Source of the DNA: an uncultured Lachnospiraceae bacterium
GTDB taxonomy: Bacteria > Bacillota > Clostridia > Lachnospirales > Lachnospiraceae
DNA: 64,000 nt
NCBI GenBank assembly: GCA_910587635.1
Contig: CAJUNB010000033.1
Coordinates: 1 to 64,000, forward strand
Direction of reading: 5' to 3'
The notes under the pieces are model-generated. The model saw only the letters and a list, made by a program, of their open reading frames with translations, had not been told where the DNA came from and did no database searches. Positions 8,359 through 16,951 of the stretch are shown piece by piece (the first letter of the stretch is position 1; each line of letters begins with the position of its first letter). A program made the translations under genes and the position numbers.

Positions 8359-8799
8359 ATGGAAATTAAAGTCAATCCCCTTTCCACGCCTGCGGCAGTG
8401 GAACAGGGGCAGCAGATGCATGAGAGTGACGGTAGTTTTAAGTTTACGCTGGCAAGCCATATTCAGGAGACGGAACTTCAAGCAAGACTCAGCACGATGA
8501 TGGAAGAAATCACCATGCAGGGAAATAAGATTGCCAAGCGCAGAGATGTCAGGGACATGAAACGCTACCGGGGTATGATCAAGGAATTTATGAACGAAGT
8601 GGTAAGCCGTTCTCATACTTTTTCCAGAGAGAACTTTCTGGACAGGCGGGGAAGACACAGAATATATGGTATTATCCGCCGGGTGGATGAGACACTGGAT
8701 GAGCTGGCACAGGAGCTGGTAAAAGACGAACAGGATCATATTGCGATTCTGGAAAAGATCGGCGAAATCAGGGGGCTGCTGCTGGATATTTTTACATAG
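8359..8799 (+). CDS. yaaR: YaaR family protein (DUF327)
   Basis: A 146-residue, highly charged, helical protein. Its HTFSRENFLDRRGRHRIYGIIRRVDETLDELAQ core is the conserved stretch of the YaaR/DUF327 family. Function is not established. The assignment is reinforced by position: in Bacillus the family member lies just before holB, followed by the ricT, trmN6 and rsmI equivalents, exactly as here. It has a strong SD (AGGGGAGG). Confidence 0.85.
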   Translation: MEIKVNPLSTPAAVEQGQQMHESDGSFKFTLASHIQETELQARLSTMMEEITMQGNKIAKRRDVRDMKRYRGMIKEFMNEVVSRSHTFSRENFLDRRGRHRIYGIIRRVDETLDELAQELVKDEQDHIAILEKIGEIRGLLLDIFT

Positions 8800-8823
8800 G
8801 GACAGCAGAGAAAGGACACAGAA

Positions 8824-9813
8824 GTGGCTAAATTTACAGATATAATCGGACAGGAGCATATAAAAGAACATTTACAAAATGCGATCAGGACAAAGAAAGT
8901 TTCCCACGCCTATATCATCAATGGAGAACGGCATGCCGGAAAGGAATTTATTGCCGGAATTTTTGCCATGGCGCTTCAGTGTGAAAACGGGGATATCCAG
9001 CCCTGTCAGAAATGCCATTCCTGTACGCAGGCGTTATCAAAAAACCATCCCGATATTATAAGGCTGGTTCATGAAAAGCCAAATACGATCAGCGTAGAAG
9101 ATATCAGAAAGCAGATCAACAGTGATATCAGTATTAAGCCCTATAGTGGTCCTTATAAAATATATATCGTCAACGAAGGAGAAAAAATGACAATTCAGGC
9201 GCAGAATGCGCTGCTGAAAACATTGGAAGAACCTCCTGCATATGGCATCATACTTATTTTAACAGCGAATAAAAATGCATTGCTTCCGACGGTAGTGAGT
9301 CGCTGTGTTGTACTGAATATGAAGCCGGTGGAAGATGAACTGTTGAAAAACTATCTGATGGAAACAGTGGAAATTCCAGATTATAAAGCAGATATCTGTG
9401 TAGCTTTTGCAAGAGGGAATATCGGCAAGGCCAGGATGCTGGCGAGTAGTGAAGAGTTCGAAGAGATCCGGGAAGAGGCCATGACGCTGATGAAATATAT
9501 CGGCGAAATGGAAATTAATGAGATTGTTGCGGCTATTAAGAAAATCAATCATTTTAAGCTGGAAGTCAGTGATTATCTTGACATTATTTCTGTCTGGTAT
9601 CGGGATGTGCTGCTTTTCAAGGCGACAAATGATGCGAACCTCTTGATTTTCAAAGGGGAGATACAGTATATTAAAAAGGCAGCAGGAAAAAGCGATTATG
9701 AGGGGATAGAAACAATATTAAAGGCGTTGGATACAGCAAAGAGCCGTTTGAACGCCAATGTCAATTTCGATTTAACAATGGAACTTCTTCTGATGACGAT
9801 TCAGGAGAATTGA
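8824..9813 (+). CDS. holB: DNA polymerase III delta' subunit
   Basis: A 329-residue clamp-loader subunit. The AAA+ fold starts IIGQEHIKEHLQNAI and has a degenerate P-loop (GERHAGKE, lacking the usual Ser/Thr). A four-cysteine zinc module (C53, C61, C64, C67) and the sensor-like LKTLEEPP and VVSRC segments follow. It acts with delta and tau/gamma to load the beta clamp. The start is GTG 8824. It is the second gene of the yaaR-holB-ricT-trmN6-rsmI cluster. Confidence 0.92.
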   Translation: MAKFTDIIGQEHIKEHLQNAIRTKKVSHAYIINGERHAGKEFIAGIFAMALQCENGDIQPCQKCHSCTQALSKNHPDIIRLVHEKPNTISVEDIRKQINSDISIKPYSGPYKIYIVNEGEKMTIQAQNALLKTLEEPPAYGIILILTANKNALLPTVVSRCVVLNMKPVEDELLKNYLMETVEIPDYKADICVAFARGNIGKARMLASSEEFEEIREEAMTLMKYIGEMEINEIVAAIKKINHFKLEVSDYLDIISVWYRDVLLFKATNDANLLIFKGEIQYIKKAAGKSDYEGIETILKALDTAKSRLNANVNFDLTMELLLMTIQEN

Positions 9814-9826
9814 TGTGAGGTAAAAT

Positions 9827-10741
9827 ATGACAAAAGTAATCGGAGTGCGATTTCGCACAGCTGGTAAAATATATTATTTCGATCCGGCAAAATACCAAAT
9901 CAAAAAGGGAGATCATGTCATCGTAGAAACTGCCAGAGGAGTGGAATTTGGAACGGTAGTCAGTGATATCAAAGAAGTGGATGACTCTCAGGTGGTACAA
10001 CCGCTGAAACCGGTATTGCGGATAGCTACAGAGCGGGATGAAGAACAGGAACAGACAAACAAGAAAAAAGAAAAAGATGCATTCAAGATCTGTCTGGAAA
10101 AGATTGCAAAGCACAATCTGGAGATGAAGCTGATCGATGCTGAATATACATTTGACAACAATAAAGTATTATTTTATTTTACGGCGGATGGCCGTATCGA
10201 TTTCCGGGAACTGGTAAAGGATTTGGCTTCGGTATTTAAAACAAGGATAGAACTGCGGCAAATTGGTGTCCGGGATGAGACAAAGATTATCGGCGGTATG
10301 GGAATCTGTGGCAGAACGCTTTGTTGCCATGCTCATCTGTCAGAATTCGTGCCGGTATCGATTAAGATGGCAAAAGAACAAAATCTTTCTCTGAATCCTA
10401 CAAAGATATCCGGTGTGTGCGGCAGATTGATGTGCTGTCTGAAACATGAAGAGGAAACTTATGAAGAGCTGAACAGAAAGCTGCCAAATATCGGAGATCA
10501 TGTGACAACGGATGACGGGCTGCGGGGGGAAGTGTCCGCTGTCAATGTGTTGCGGCAGCTTGTGAAAGTAGTAGTAACCGTAGATGATGAAAAAGAAATT
10601 CACGAATATAAAGTGGAACAGTTGAAATTCAAAAGAAGGTCCCATAAGAGAGATAAGGGAAAAGAAGTCGTGGATGAAGAGTTGAAGGCTTTGGAGAAGC
10701 TGGAGAAGCAGGAAGGAAAGTCGAAACTGGATGACAATTGA
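9827..10741 (+). CDS. ricT: RicT (YaaT), PSP1-domain regulatory Fe-S subunit
   Basis: A 304-residue PSP1-domain protein. RTAGKIYYFDP begins the domain, and the cysteines of GGMGICGRTLCC and SGVCGRLMCCLKHEEE are the cluster-ligand set seen in RicT. In Bacillus, RicT with RicA and RicF forms a complex that helps RNase Y mature mRNAs and influences sporulation and competence; partners are not in this window. A basic-acidic C-terminal tail follows. It overlaps trmN6 by 11 bases. Confidence 0.88.
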   Translation: MTKVIGVRFRTAGKIYYFDPAKYQIKKGDHVIVETARGVEFGTVVSDIKEVDDSQVVQPLKPVLRIATERDEEQEQTNKKKEKDAFKICLEKIAKHNLEMKLIDAEYTFDNNKVLFYFTADGRIDFRELVKDLASVFKTRIELRQIGVRDETKIIGGMGICGRTLCCHAHLSEFVPVSIKMAKEQNLSLNPTKISGVCGRLMCCLKHEEETYEELNRKLPNIGDHVTTDDGLRGEVSAVNVLRQLVKVVVTVDDEKEIHEYKVEQLKFKRRSHKRDKGKEVVDEELKALEKLEKQEGKSKLDDN

Positions 10742-11468
10742 CTTGAAACCCGGAGAAAGACTGGATGACTTGCAAAGAAACCATTATCAGATCATACAGA
10801 ACAGAGAAAAATTCTGTTTCGGTATGGATGCAGTCCTTTTATCGGGCTTTGCCAGAATCAGACCGGGAGAAAAGGTACTGGACCTGGGAACAGGAACAGG
10901 TATCATACCGATTCTTCTGGCGGCTAAGACACAGGCAGCCCATCTGACCGGGCTGGAGATACAGTCAGAAAGCGTGGATATGGCCAGGCGCAGTGTGAAA
11001 TTGAATGGGTTGGAAGAACGGATCAGCATCGTAGAGGGAGATATCAAAGAAGCTTCCGGCCTGCTGGGAAAGGGAATGTTTGATGTCGTTACAAGCAATC
11101 CGCCTTATATGATAGCTCATCACGGACTGACGGGAGAGCAGGAACAGAAAGCGATTGCAAGACATGAAATACTCTGTACCTTTGAAGATGTGGCGAGAGA
11201 GACGGCCAGGGTACTGGTACCGGAGGGGAAATTTTATCTGGTGCACAGACCTTTTCGACTGGCGGAGATCATCAGGACACTGACGGATTATGGCCTGGAA
11301 CCGAAGCGGATGCGGCTTGTCCATCCTTTCGTGGAGAAAGAGCCCAATATGGTACTTCTGGAGGCAAGAAAAGGGGGCAATTCCCGGATTTGTGTGGAAC
11401 CTCCATTGGTTGTATTTCGGGAACCGGGCGTCTATAGCCAGGAAATTTATGATACTTATGGATATTAA
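10731..11468 (+). CDS. trmN6: tRNA1(Val) (adenine37-N6)-methyltransferase
   Basis: A 245-residue SAM-dependent methyltransferase (YabB/TrmN6 type). VLDLGTGTGIIPILLA is the SAM-binding motif I, and VTSNPPYM is the NPPY catalytic motif used to methylate an exocyclic adenine amine. The N-terminal FCFGMDAVLLSGFA segment is family-typical. Start ATG 10731 lies inside the end of ricT, so translation is probably coupled. Confidence 0.88.
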   Translation: MTIDLKPGERLDDLQRNHYQIIQNREKFCFGMDAVLLSGFARIRPGEKVLDLGTGTGIIPILLAAKTQAAHLTGLEIQSESVDMARRSVKLNGLEERISIVEGDIKEASGLLGKGMFDVVTSNPPYMIAHHGLTGEQEQKAIARHEILCTFEDVARETARVLVPEGKFYLVHRPFRLAEIIRTLTDYGLEPKRMRLVHPFVEKEPNMVLLEARKGGNSRICVEPPLVVFREPGVYSQEIYDTYGY

Positions 11469-11474
11469 ATCAAT

Positions 11475-12314
11475 ATGAATGGAAAATTAATACTCTGTGC
11501 CACACCGATTGGGAATTTGCAGGATATTACACTGCGGGCTTTAGAGGCACTGCGGGAAGCTGATCTGATCGCGGCAGAGGATACGAGAAACAGTATCCGG
11601 TTACTTAAATATTATGAAATCAACACGCCTATGACCAGCTATCATGAGTATAATAAAATAGAAAAAGCGAAATATTTAATAGAGCAGATGCAGAAAGGGA
11701 AGACAGTAGCACTGATTACGGATGCTGGTACGCCGGCCATTTCCGATCCCGGAGAGGAATTAGTACAGATGTGTCAGAGGGCGCACATTCCGGTTACATC
11801 TCTGCCGGGCGCATCGGCCTGTATTACGGCACTGACGTTGTCCGGTTTGCATACGAGGCGCTTTTGCTTTGAAGGATTTTTGCCTTCTGAGAAAAAAGAA
11901 AAAAAAGAGATTCTGGAGGAACTGAAAGAGGAATCCAGGACAATTATCCTATATGAAGCGCCTCACAGACTGATAAGTACATTGTCAGAATTGCAGGAAA
12001 CGTTGGGGGACCGAAAGGTGACGTTGTGCAGGGAGCTGACAAAGAAGTTTGAGACGATTATGCCTGTTACATTTTCAGAAGCGCTCTCTTTCTATGAAGA
12101 GGAAGCTCCCCGGGGAGAATATGTACTGGTGATAGAGGGAAAAAGTCTGGCTGACAAAAAAAGAGAAATAGAAGAGAATTGGCAGCGGATTGGCATCCGG
12201 GAGCACATGGAGATCTATGAACAGGAAGGAATGGACCGGAAAGAGGCCATGAAAAAGGTGGCAGCAGACCGGGGAATTTCAAAACGGGAAGTGTATCGGG
12301 AATTACTGAGGTAA
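11475..12314 (+). CDS. rsmI: 16S rRNA (cytidine1402-2'-O)-methyltransferase
   Basis: A 279-residue tetrapyrrole-methylase-fold enzyme. LCATPIGNLQDITLRA, AAEDTRNS, ITDAGTPAISDPG and YEAPHRL are all RsmI signatures. It methylates the ribose of C1402 in the ribosomal P site. It is the last gene of the cluster and runs into the repeat region at 12316, which may serve as its transcript end. Confidence 0.93.
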   Translation: MNGKLILCATPIGNLQDITLRALEALREADLIAAEDTRNSIRLLKYYEINTPMTSYHEYNKIEKAKYLIEQMQKGKTVALITDAGTPAISDPGEELVQMCQRAHIPVTSLPGASACITALTLSGLHTRRFCFEGFLPSEKKEKKEILEELKEESRTIILYEAPHRLISTLSELQETLGDRKVTLCRELTKKFETIMPVTFSEALSFYEEEAPRGEYVLVIEGKSLADKKREIEENWQRIGIREHMEIYEQEGMDRKEAMKKVAADRGISKREVYRELLR

Positions 12315-12315
12315 T

Positions 12316-12472
12316 CCGAAACAGCACGCTCAAAATGCTGCGCATTTTTGGCTGTTGACAGATGACCGAAAGCAACCGAAACGGCACGCTCAAAATGCTG
12401 CGCATTTTTGGCTGTTGACAGATGACCAAAAGCAACCGAAACAGCACGCTCAAAATGCCATGCATTTTTCGC
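12316..12472 (+). repeat. 60-bp tandem repeat, 2.6 copies, each with a hairpin
   Basis: Period exactly 60: units start at 12316, 12376 and 12436 with CCGAAACAGCACGCTCAAAA (G at one position in unit 2). Each unit contains AAAATGC / GCATTTT arms around a 3-nt loop (TGC in units 1 and 2, CAT in unit 3) followed by Ts, a terminator-like shape. Unit 3 breaks off into the branched structure at 12465-12577. There are no variable spacers, so this is not a CRISPR array. Confidence 0.85.
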
Positions 12473-12577
12473 TTTGTGGCTGTCGCCACATATACCAGAA
12501 AATCAAAATACTGTCTGGTAAGCGAGCTTCCCATCCAGAGTTTGATTTTCTGGTATGCTGTTTCTCGTAGCGAAAAA
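12465..12577 (+). repeat. Branched inverted-repeat element
   Basis: Outer 9-bp arms TTTTTCGCT (12465-12473) and AGCGAAAAA (12569-12577) enclose two hairpins. The first is GTGGC/GCCAC with a 4-nt loop (12476-12489). The second has perfect 16-bp arms at 12492-12507 and 12541-12556 (ATACCAGAAAATCAAA and complement), whose loop can form a further AAGC/GCTT stem. It lies between rsmI and the acpP promoter and could be a palindromic mobile remnant or an end-of-transcript structure. Confidence 0.65.
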
Positions 12578-12582
12578 AATGG

Positions 12583-12611
12583 TTGACAAACGGGTGTATA
12601 CAACATATACT
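12583..12611 (+). promoter_or_regulatory. Promoter of the fatty-acid operon
   Basis: A consensus -35 TTGACA (12583-12588), a 17-bp spacer and -10 TATACT (12606-12611), 50-60 bases before acpP. The FabT-like operator overlaps the last base of the -10, so a bound repressor would block polymerase. Confidence 0.85.
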
Positions 12612-12625
12612 TTGAGTGTCAAACT
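12609..12625 (+). promoter_or_regulatory. FabT-like operator at acpP
   Basis: ACTTTGAGTGTCAAACT: TTTGA/TCAAA arms around GTG, resembling the known FabT box (AGTTTGAnnnTCAAACT). The arrangement TATACTTTGA...TCAAACTAT is shared base-for-base, except two central positions, with the promoter of the fabT gene near 30360. Confidence 0.75.
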
Positions 12626-12667
12626 ATTTTGGAATAAAAATTAATGAAATAAAAGGAGACAAAAACT

Positions 12668-12901
12668 ATGTTAGAGAGAGTAAAAGAAATCATTCAGGAA
12701 CAGTTAAGCTTGGACGGAATCGAAATCACAGAAGAATCTTCTTTCAAAGATGATCTTGGCGCAGATTCTCTTGATTTATTTGAGCTCGTTATGGCATTTG
12801 AGGAAGAGTATGGTATTGAAATTCCTTCCGAAGACCTGGAGCAGATCACAACAGTCGGAGCAGTTATTGAGTACATGAAAAATAAGGGCGTTGAAGCATA
12901 A
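12668..12901 (+). CDS. acpP: Acyl carrier protein
   Basis: A 77-residue acidic four-helix protein with the phosphopantetheine attachment motif GADSLDLFELV (Ser37). It carries growing acyl chains between the Fab enzymes in the cytoplasm. It is first in the fab operon behind AAAAGGAG. Its stop codon touches the fabK start codon. Confidence 0.95.
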   Translation: MLERVKEIIQEQLSLDGIEITEESSFKDDLGADSLDLFELVMAFEEEYGIEIPSEDLEQITTVGAVIEYMKNKGVEA

Positions 12902-13825
12902 ATGAAAACTAGAATAACGCAGTTACTTGGAATAGAATATCCCATTATTCAGGGCGGTATGGCATGGGTAGCAGAACACAATCTGGCAGCAGCCGTTTCA
13001 GAAGCCGGCGGACTGGGACTGATCGGTGCAGGCGGTGCACCGGCTGAATTTATCAGAGAACAGATCCGCAAGGTAAAAGAAGTAACGGACAAACCATTTG
13101 GTGTAAATCTGATGCTGATGAATCCGGAAGCAGATGCCATTGCACAGATTATTGTAGAAGAGGGCGTCAAAGTAGTGACTACCGGCGCAGGTAATCCGGG
13201 GAAATATATGTCTATGTGGAAAGAGGCCGGTGTGAAGGTCATTCCGGTTGTTGCCAGCGTGGCGATGGCAAAGATCATGGAACGGGCCGGAGCGGATGCA
13301 GTCGTGGCGGAAGGTATGGAGTCCGGCGGGCATATCGGATCGGCTACTACAATGACTCTTGTGCCTCAGGTGGTGGATGCGGTAAAAGTTCCTGTTATTG
13401 CGGCAGGGGGTATTGGAGATGGCAGAGGATTTGCAGCTTCTATTATGTTGGGAGCAGAAGCGATACAAATTGGTACTCGCTTTGTAGTAGCCAGGGAATC
13501 CATTGCACATGATAACTATAAAAAGAAAATTATTGCTGCAAAAGATATTGATTCGGAAGTGACCGGAACGAGCCACGGTCATCCGGTTCGTCAGATCCGT
13601 AACAATATGACCCGGGAATATGTAAAGCTGGAAAAAGAGGGCGCACCTTTTGAAGAGTTGGAAAAGCTTACACTAGGAGCTCTGCGAAAAGCAGTTGTGG
13701 AAGGTGATACTGTAAATGGTACACTGATGGCAGGCCAGATCGCAGGACTTGTGAAAAAAGAACAGACATGCCAGGAAATCATTCTGGAAATCATGGAAGA
13801 GGCAAAAAAGTTATTGTCAAAATAA
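12902..13825 (+). CDS. fabK: Enoyl-ACP reductase II (FMN-dependent)
   Basis: A 307-residue TIM-barrel FMN protein of the nitronate monooxygenase/FabK family. YPIIQGGMAWVAE starts the barrel, VVAEGMESGGHIG gives the catalytic histidine region, and APVIAAGGIGDGRGFAA-like strands bind FMN phosphate. It performs the last step of each elongation cycle and replaces FabI, which is usual in Clostridia and streptococci. No gap separates it from acpP. A strong hairpin follows at 13842-13881. Confidence 0.92.
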   Translation: MKTRITQLLGIEYPIIQGGMAWVAEHNLAAAVSEAGGLGLIGAGGAPAEFIREQIRKVKEVTDKPFGVNLMLMNPEADAIAQIIVEEGVKVVTTGAGNPGKYMSMWKEAGVKVIPVVASVAMAKIMERAGADAVVAEGMESGGHIGSATTMTLVPQVVDAVKVPVIAAGGIGDGRGFAASIMLGAEAIQIGTRFVVARESIAHDNYKKKIIAAKDIDSEVTGTSHGHPVRQIRNNMTREYVKLEKEGAPFEELEKLTLGALRKAVVEGDTVNGTLMAGQIAGLVKKEQTCQEIILEIMEEAKKLLSK

Positions 13826-13841
13826 CAGAAATTATATATAT

Positions 13842-13881
13842 GTGAAATACATAGGAGGTCATGGCAGACCTCCAATTTCAC
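13842..13881 (+). promoter_or_regulatory. Intercistronic hairpin between fabK and fabD
   Basis: Nested arms GTGAAAT/ATTTCAC and GGAGGTC/GACCTCC close on ATGGCA. No T-run follows, so it looks more like a processing or mRNA-stability element than a full terminator. It stands immediately before the second FabT box. Confidence 0.6.
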
Positions 13882-13888
13882 ATTAGAA

Positions 13889-13907
13889 TAGTTTGAATAT
13901 CAAACTA
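13889..13907 (+). promoter_or_regulatory. FabT-like operator upstream of fabD
   Basis: TAGTTTGAATATCAAACTA, a perfect palindrome with 8-bp arms around ATA, 18 bases before the fabD ATG. It is the closest match of the three sites to the published FabT consensus. No good -35 was found at the right distance, so it may act as a roadblock or serve a weak internal promoter (TAGAAT at 13884-13889). Confidence 0.75.
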
Positions 13908-13925
13908 AAAAGGAGAAGGATAATT

Positions 13926-14843
13926 ATGGGTAAGATAGCATTTATGTTCCCAGGCCAGGGGGCACAGTACATAGGGATGGGAAAAGACTTTTATGATGCA
14001 ATTCCCGTTTGCCGGGAAATGTTTGAACTGGCAGGCAAAGCAAGTGGTCTGGATGTAGCGGGGCTTTGCTTTGAAGAAAATGATAAGATCAATATTACAG
14101 AATATACACAGATTGCCATGCTGGCAGCAGAAGTGGCAATTTTGAAAGCCGTGGAGGATACGGGAGTAAAACCGGATGTGACAGCAGGACTGAGCCTGGG
14201 AGAATATGGCGCTCTGGCGGCCAGCGGTGTCATGAGCCCAGAAGATGTATTTAAAGTAGTGCGGCAGAGAGGTATCTATATGCAGGAGGCAGTACCTACA
14301 GGAGGCGCTATGACAGCCGTACTGGGGTTGGATGCTTCTGTGATTGAGAAAGTATGCGAGGAGACGGAAGGGATTGTCTCCATTGCGAATTATAACTGCC
14401 CGGGACAGATCGTTATCACGGGAGAGGAAGGAGCCGTCGCAGCGGCAGCCCAGTCACTGACAGAGGCAGGTGCAAAGCGGTGTGTACCCCTGAAGGTGAG
14501 CGGACCGTTCCATTCTCAGATGCTGGCAGATGCAGGAGACAGGCTGGGCAAGGTTCTGGAAGAGGTAGCGGTGTGTGATATTCAGGTTCCTTACATAGCC
14601 AATGTGACGGCAGATTATGTAACAGACAAAGGACAGGTAAAAGAGCTGTTGACAAAACAGGTATCTTCGTCTGTCAGGTGGGAGCAAACGATCCGTCGTA
14701 TGATAGAAGATGGCGTGGATACGTTTATTGAAATCGGTCCGGGAAAGACACTCTCGGGATTTATGAGAAAGATCAGCAGAGAGGTTAAGACTGTTTCCAT
14801 AGAAAAGTTGGAAGATTTGCAGAAATTATCAGAGATGCAGTAA
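13926..14843 (+). CDS. fabD: Malonyl-CoA:ACP transacylase
   Basis: A 305-residue enzyme loading malonyl units onto ACP. IAFMFPGQGAQYIGMG opens the fold. The nucleophile serine is in GLSLGEYGAL (Leu instead of the usual His before Ser, a variant common in this group), and the catalytic His is in SGPFHSQML. ATG 13926 behind AAAAAGGAGAAGG is chosen; the in-frame TTG at 13893 would fall inside the operator. Confidence 0.93.
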   Translation: MGKIAFMFPGQGAQYIGMGKDFYDAIPVCREMFELAGKASGLDVAGLCFEENDKINITEYTQIAMLAAEVAILKAVEDTGVKPDVTAGLSLGEYGALAASGVMSPEDVFKVVRQRGIYMQEAVPTGGAMTAVLGLDASVIEKVCEETEGIVSIANYNCPGQIVITGEEGAVAAAAQSLTEAGAKRCVPLKVSGPFHSQMLADAGDRLGKVLEEVAVCDIQVPYIANVTADYVTDKGQVKELLTKQVSSSVRWEQTIRRMIEDGVDTFIEIGPGKTLSGFMRKISREVKTVSIEKLEDLQKLSEMQ

Positions 14844-14915
14844 TTTATGTATCGTGAATGATTGCATAGAACGGAAAAGAAAGAAAAATCCGTCAGGAAG
14901 AAAGGAAAAGACAGG

Positions 14916-15656
14916 ATGTTAAAAGGAAAGGTTGCTTTGGTAACGGGAGCCAGCAGAGGTATTGGCAGGCAGATTGCGTTGACACTGGCGGATTATGGGG
15001 CTGTTGTCATTGTAAATTATAATGGGTCAAAAGAGAAAGCGGAAGAGGTAGTATCGCTGATCCAGGAAAAGGGAGGCACTGCAGAGGCTGTACAGTGTTC
15101 TGTGGCAGATTATGCGGCATGTGGCGATATGATTACACAAATGCTCGGAAAATACGGGCACATCGATATACTTGTAAATAATGCAGGGATTACAAAAGAT
15201 AATCTGGTTATGAAAATGACGGAAGAGGATTTCGATGCAGTCGTTACTACCAATTTAAAAGGCACATTTAACACGATCAAACATATGTATCGGGCTTTTC
15301 TGAAACAACGCAGTGGACGAATTATAAATATGACAAGTGTGTCGGGAGTTTTGGGCAATGCTGGACAGGCAAATTATGCGGCTTCCAAGGCAGGTGTCAT
15401 CGGATTGACAAAGACGATGGCAAGAGAACTGGCCAGCAGAAATATAACGGTAAATGCAGTGGCGCCGGGGTTCATTGATACGGATATGACGCAGGCGATG
15501 ACAGAGGGGGCAAAAGAAGCGACGCTGGCACAAATACCGCTGAAAAGAATGGGACAGCCGGAAGACATCGCGGAGACGGTGGCATTTCTGGCAAGTGAAA
15601 AAGCCTCTTATATTACAGGGCAGATTATCAGCGTAGATGGTGGTATGGCGATCTGA
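14916..15656 (+). CDS. fabG: 3-oxoacyl-ACP reductase
   Basis: A 246-residue short-chain dehydrogenase. The cofactor motif is TGASRGIGRQ, then NNAGIT, the catalytic Ser in MTSVSGVLG, and YAASKAG with Tyr and Lys. The C terminus GQIISVDGGMAI is the usual FabG ending. It reduces 3-oxoacyl-ACP with NADPH. ATG 14916 fits family length; an upstream in-frame TTG would add 18 basic residues of no known role. Confidence 0.94.
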   Translation: MLKGKVALVTGASRGIGRQIALTLADYGAVVIVNYNGSKEKAEEVVSLIQEKGGTAEAVQCSVADYAACGDMITQMLGKYGHIDILVNNAGITKDNLVMKMTEEDFDAVVTTNLKGTFNTIKHMYRAFLKQRSGRIINMTSVSGVLGNAGQANYAASKAGVIGLTKTMARELASRNITVNAVAPGFIDTDMTQAMTEGAKEATLAQIPLKRMGQPEDIAETVAFLASEKASYITGQIISVDGGMAI

Positions 15657-15673
15657 GAAAGGAAGGAAAGAGT

Positions 15674-16909
15674 ATGAGCAGAAGAGTCGTTGTAACAGGA
15701 ATGGGTGCAATTACGCCGATTGGGCTCAGTGTAGATGAATTTTGGGACAGTGTAAAAGCGGAGAAAATCGGTTTTGCCGAAATTACAAAATTTGATACTA
15801 CAGATTATAAATGTAAGCTGGCGGCAGAAGTAAAAGGATTTGTGGCCAAGGAATATATGGATTTCAAATCGGCAAAGAGAATGGAAGCTTTCTGCCAGTA
15901 TGCTGTGGCTGCCACAAAAGAAGCAATGGAAGATGCAGGGCTGGATATGGAGAAAGAAGATCCTTACCGGGTGGGTGTATCGGTAGGCTCGGGTGTCGGC
16001 GCTCTACAGGCAATGGAAAGAGAACATATCAAACTGCTGGAAAAAGGTCCATCCAGAATCAACCCATTGCTTGTACCGATGATGATTTCCAATATGGCAG
16101 CAGGCAATGTCTCTATTCAGTATGGTCTGAAGGGAAAAAGCATCAATGTAGTGACAGCCTGTGCAACAGGCACAAATTCCATCGGAGAGGCATTCCGTTC
16201 CATCCAGTATGGAGAGGTGGATGTGATGGTGGCAGGCGGAACGGAAGGTAGCGTAACGCCGATCGGAATCGCGGGATTCACAGCTCTGACCGCATTGTCT
16301 ACCAGCGATAATCCAAAGAGATGCTCGATCCCCTTTGATAAGGAAAGAAGTGGATTCGTTATGGGAGAAGGTTCCGGCATTGTTATCCTGGAAGAACTGG
16401 AGCATGCGAAAAAGCGGGGAGCTAAAATTTATGCAGAGGTAGTTGGCTATGGCTGTACAAGCGATGCGTTCCACATCACTTCTCCGGCAGAGGACGGTTC
16501 CGGCGCTGCCAGAGCGATGGAAAATGCGATCGAAGATGCGGGCATTGCAAAAGAAGATATCACTTATATCAACGCTCATGGTACAAGTACCCATCACAAC
16601 GATCTGTTTGAAACGAGGGCAATCAAGCTGTTATTTGGTGAACATGCCAAGAATATAAAGATCAATTCCACGAAATCTATGATAGGACATCTGCTGGGCG
16701 CGGCGGGTGCAGTGGAATTTTTGACCTGCGTCAAGGAGCTGGAAGAAGGCTATATCCATGCGACGGTAGGCTATGAAGTACCTGACGAAGAATGCGATCT
16801 GGATTATTGTAAAGAGCCGGTGCAGCAAGAAATCAAATATGCTCTTTCCAATTCTCTTGGGTTCGGAGGACATAACACCAGCCTTCTGATTAAGAAATAT
16901 GAAGCGTAA
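15674..16909 (+). CDS. fabF: 3-oxoacyl-ACP synthase II
   Basis: A 411-residue thiolase-fold condensing enzyme. VVVTGMGAITPIG is the N-terminal strand, Cys in VTACATGTNSIGEA is the nucleophile, and histidines in NAHGTSTHHNDLFE and SMIGHLLGAAG complete the Cys-His-His triad. The glycine-rich end SLGFGGHN is typical. It elongates acyl-ACP with malonyl-ACP. Confidence 0.95.
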   Translation: MSRRVVVTGMGAITPIGLSVDEFWDSVKAEKIGFAEITKFDTTDYKCKLAAEVKGFVAKEYMDFKSAKRMEAFCQYAVAATKEAMEDAGLDMEKEDPYRVGVSVGSGVGALQAMEREHIKLLEKGPSRINPLLVPMMISNMAAGNVSIQYGLKGKSINVVTACATGTNSIGEAFRSIQYGEVDVMVAGGTEGSVTPIGIAGFTALTALSTSDNPKRCSIPFDKERSGFVMGEGSGIVILEELEHAKKRGAKIYAEVVGYGCTSDAFHITSPAEDGSGAARAMENAIEDAGIAKEDITYINAHGTSTHHNDLFETRAIKLLFGEHAKNIKINSTKSMIGHLLGAAGAVEFLTCVKELEEGYIHATVGYEVPDEECDLDYCKEPVQQEIKYALSNSLGFGGHNTSLLIKKYEA

Positions 16910-16951
16910 AAAAGAAGGGCCATATAGAAATATATGGAGAAGGGAATAAAA

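Noticed and set aside
12316..12472. Possible CRISPR array because of regular 60-bp spacing
   Set aside because: The whole 60-bp unit is repeated with only point changes; there are no unique spacers and no cas genes.
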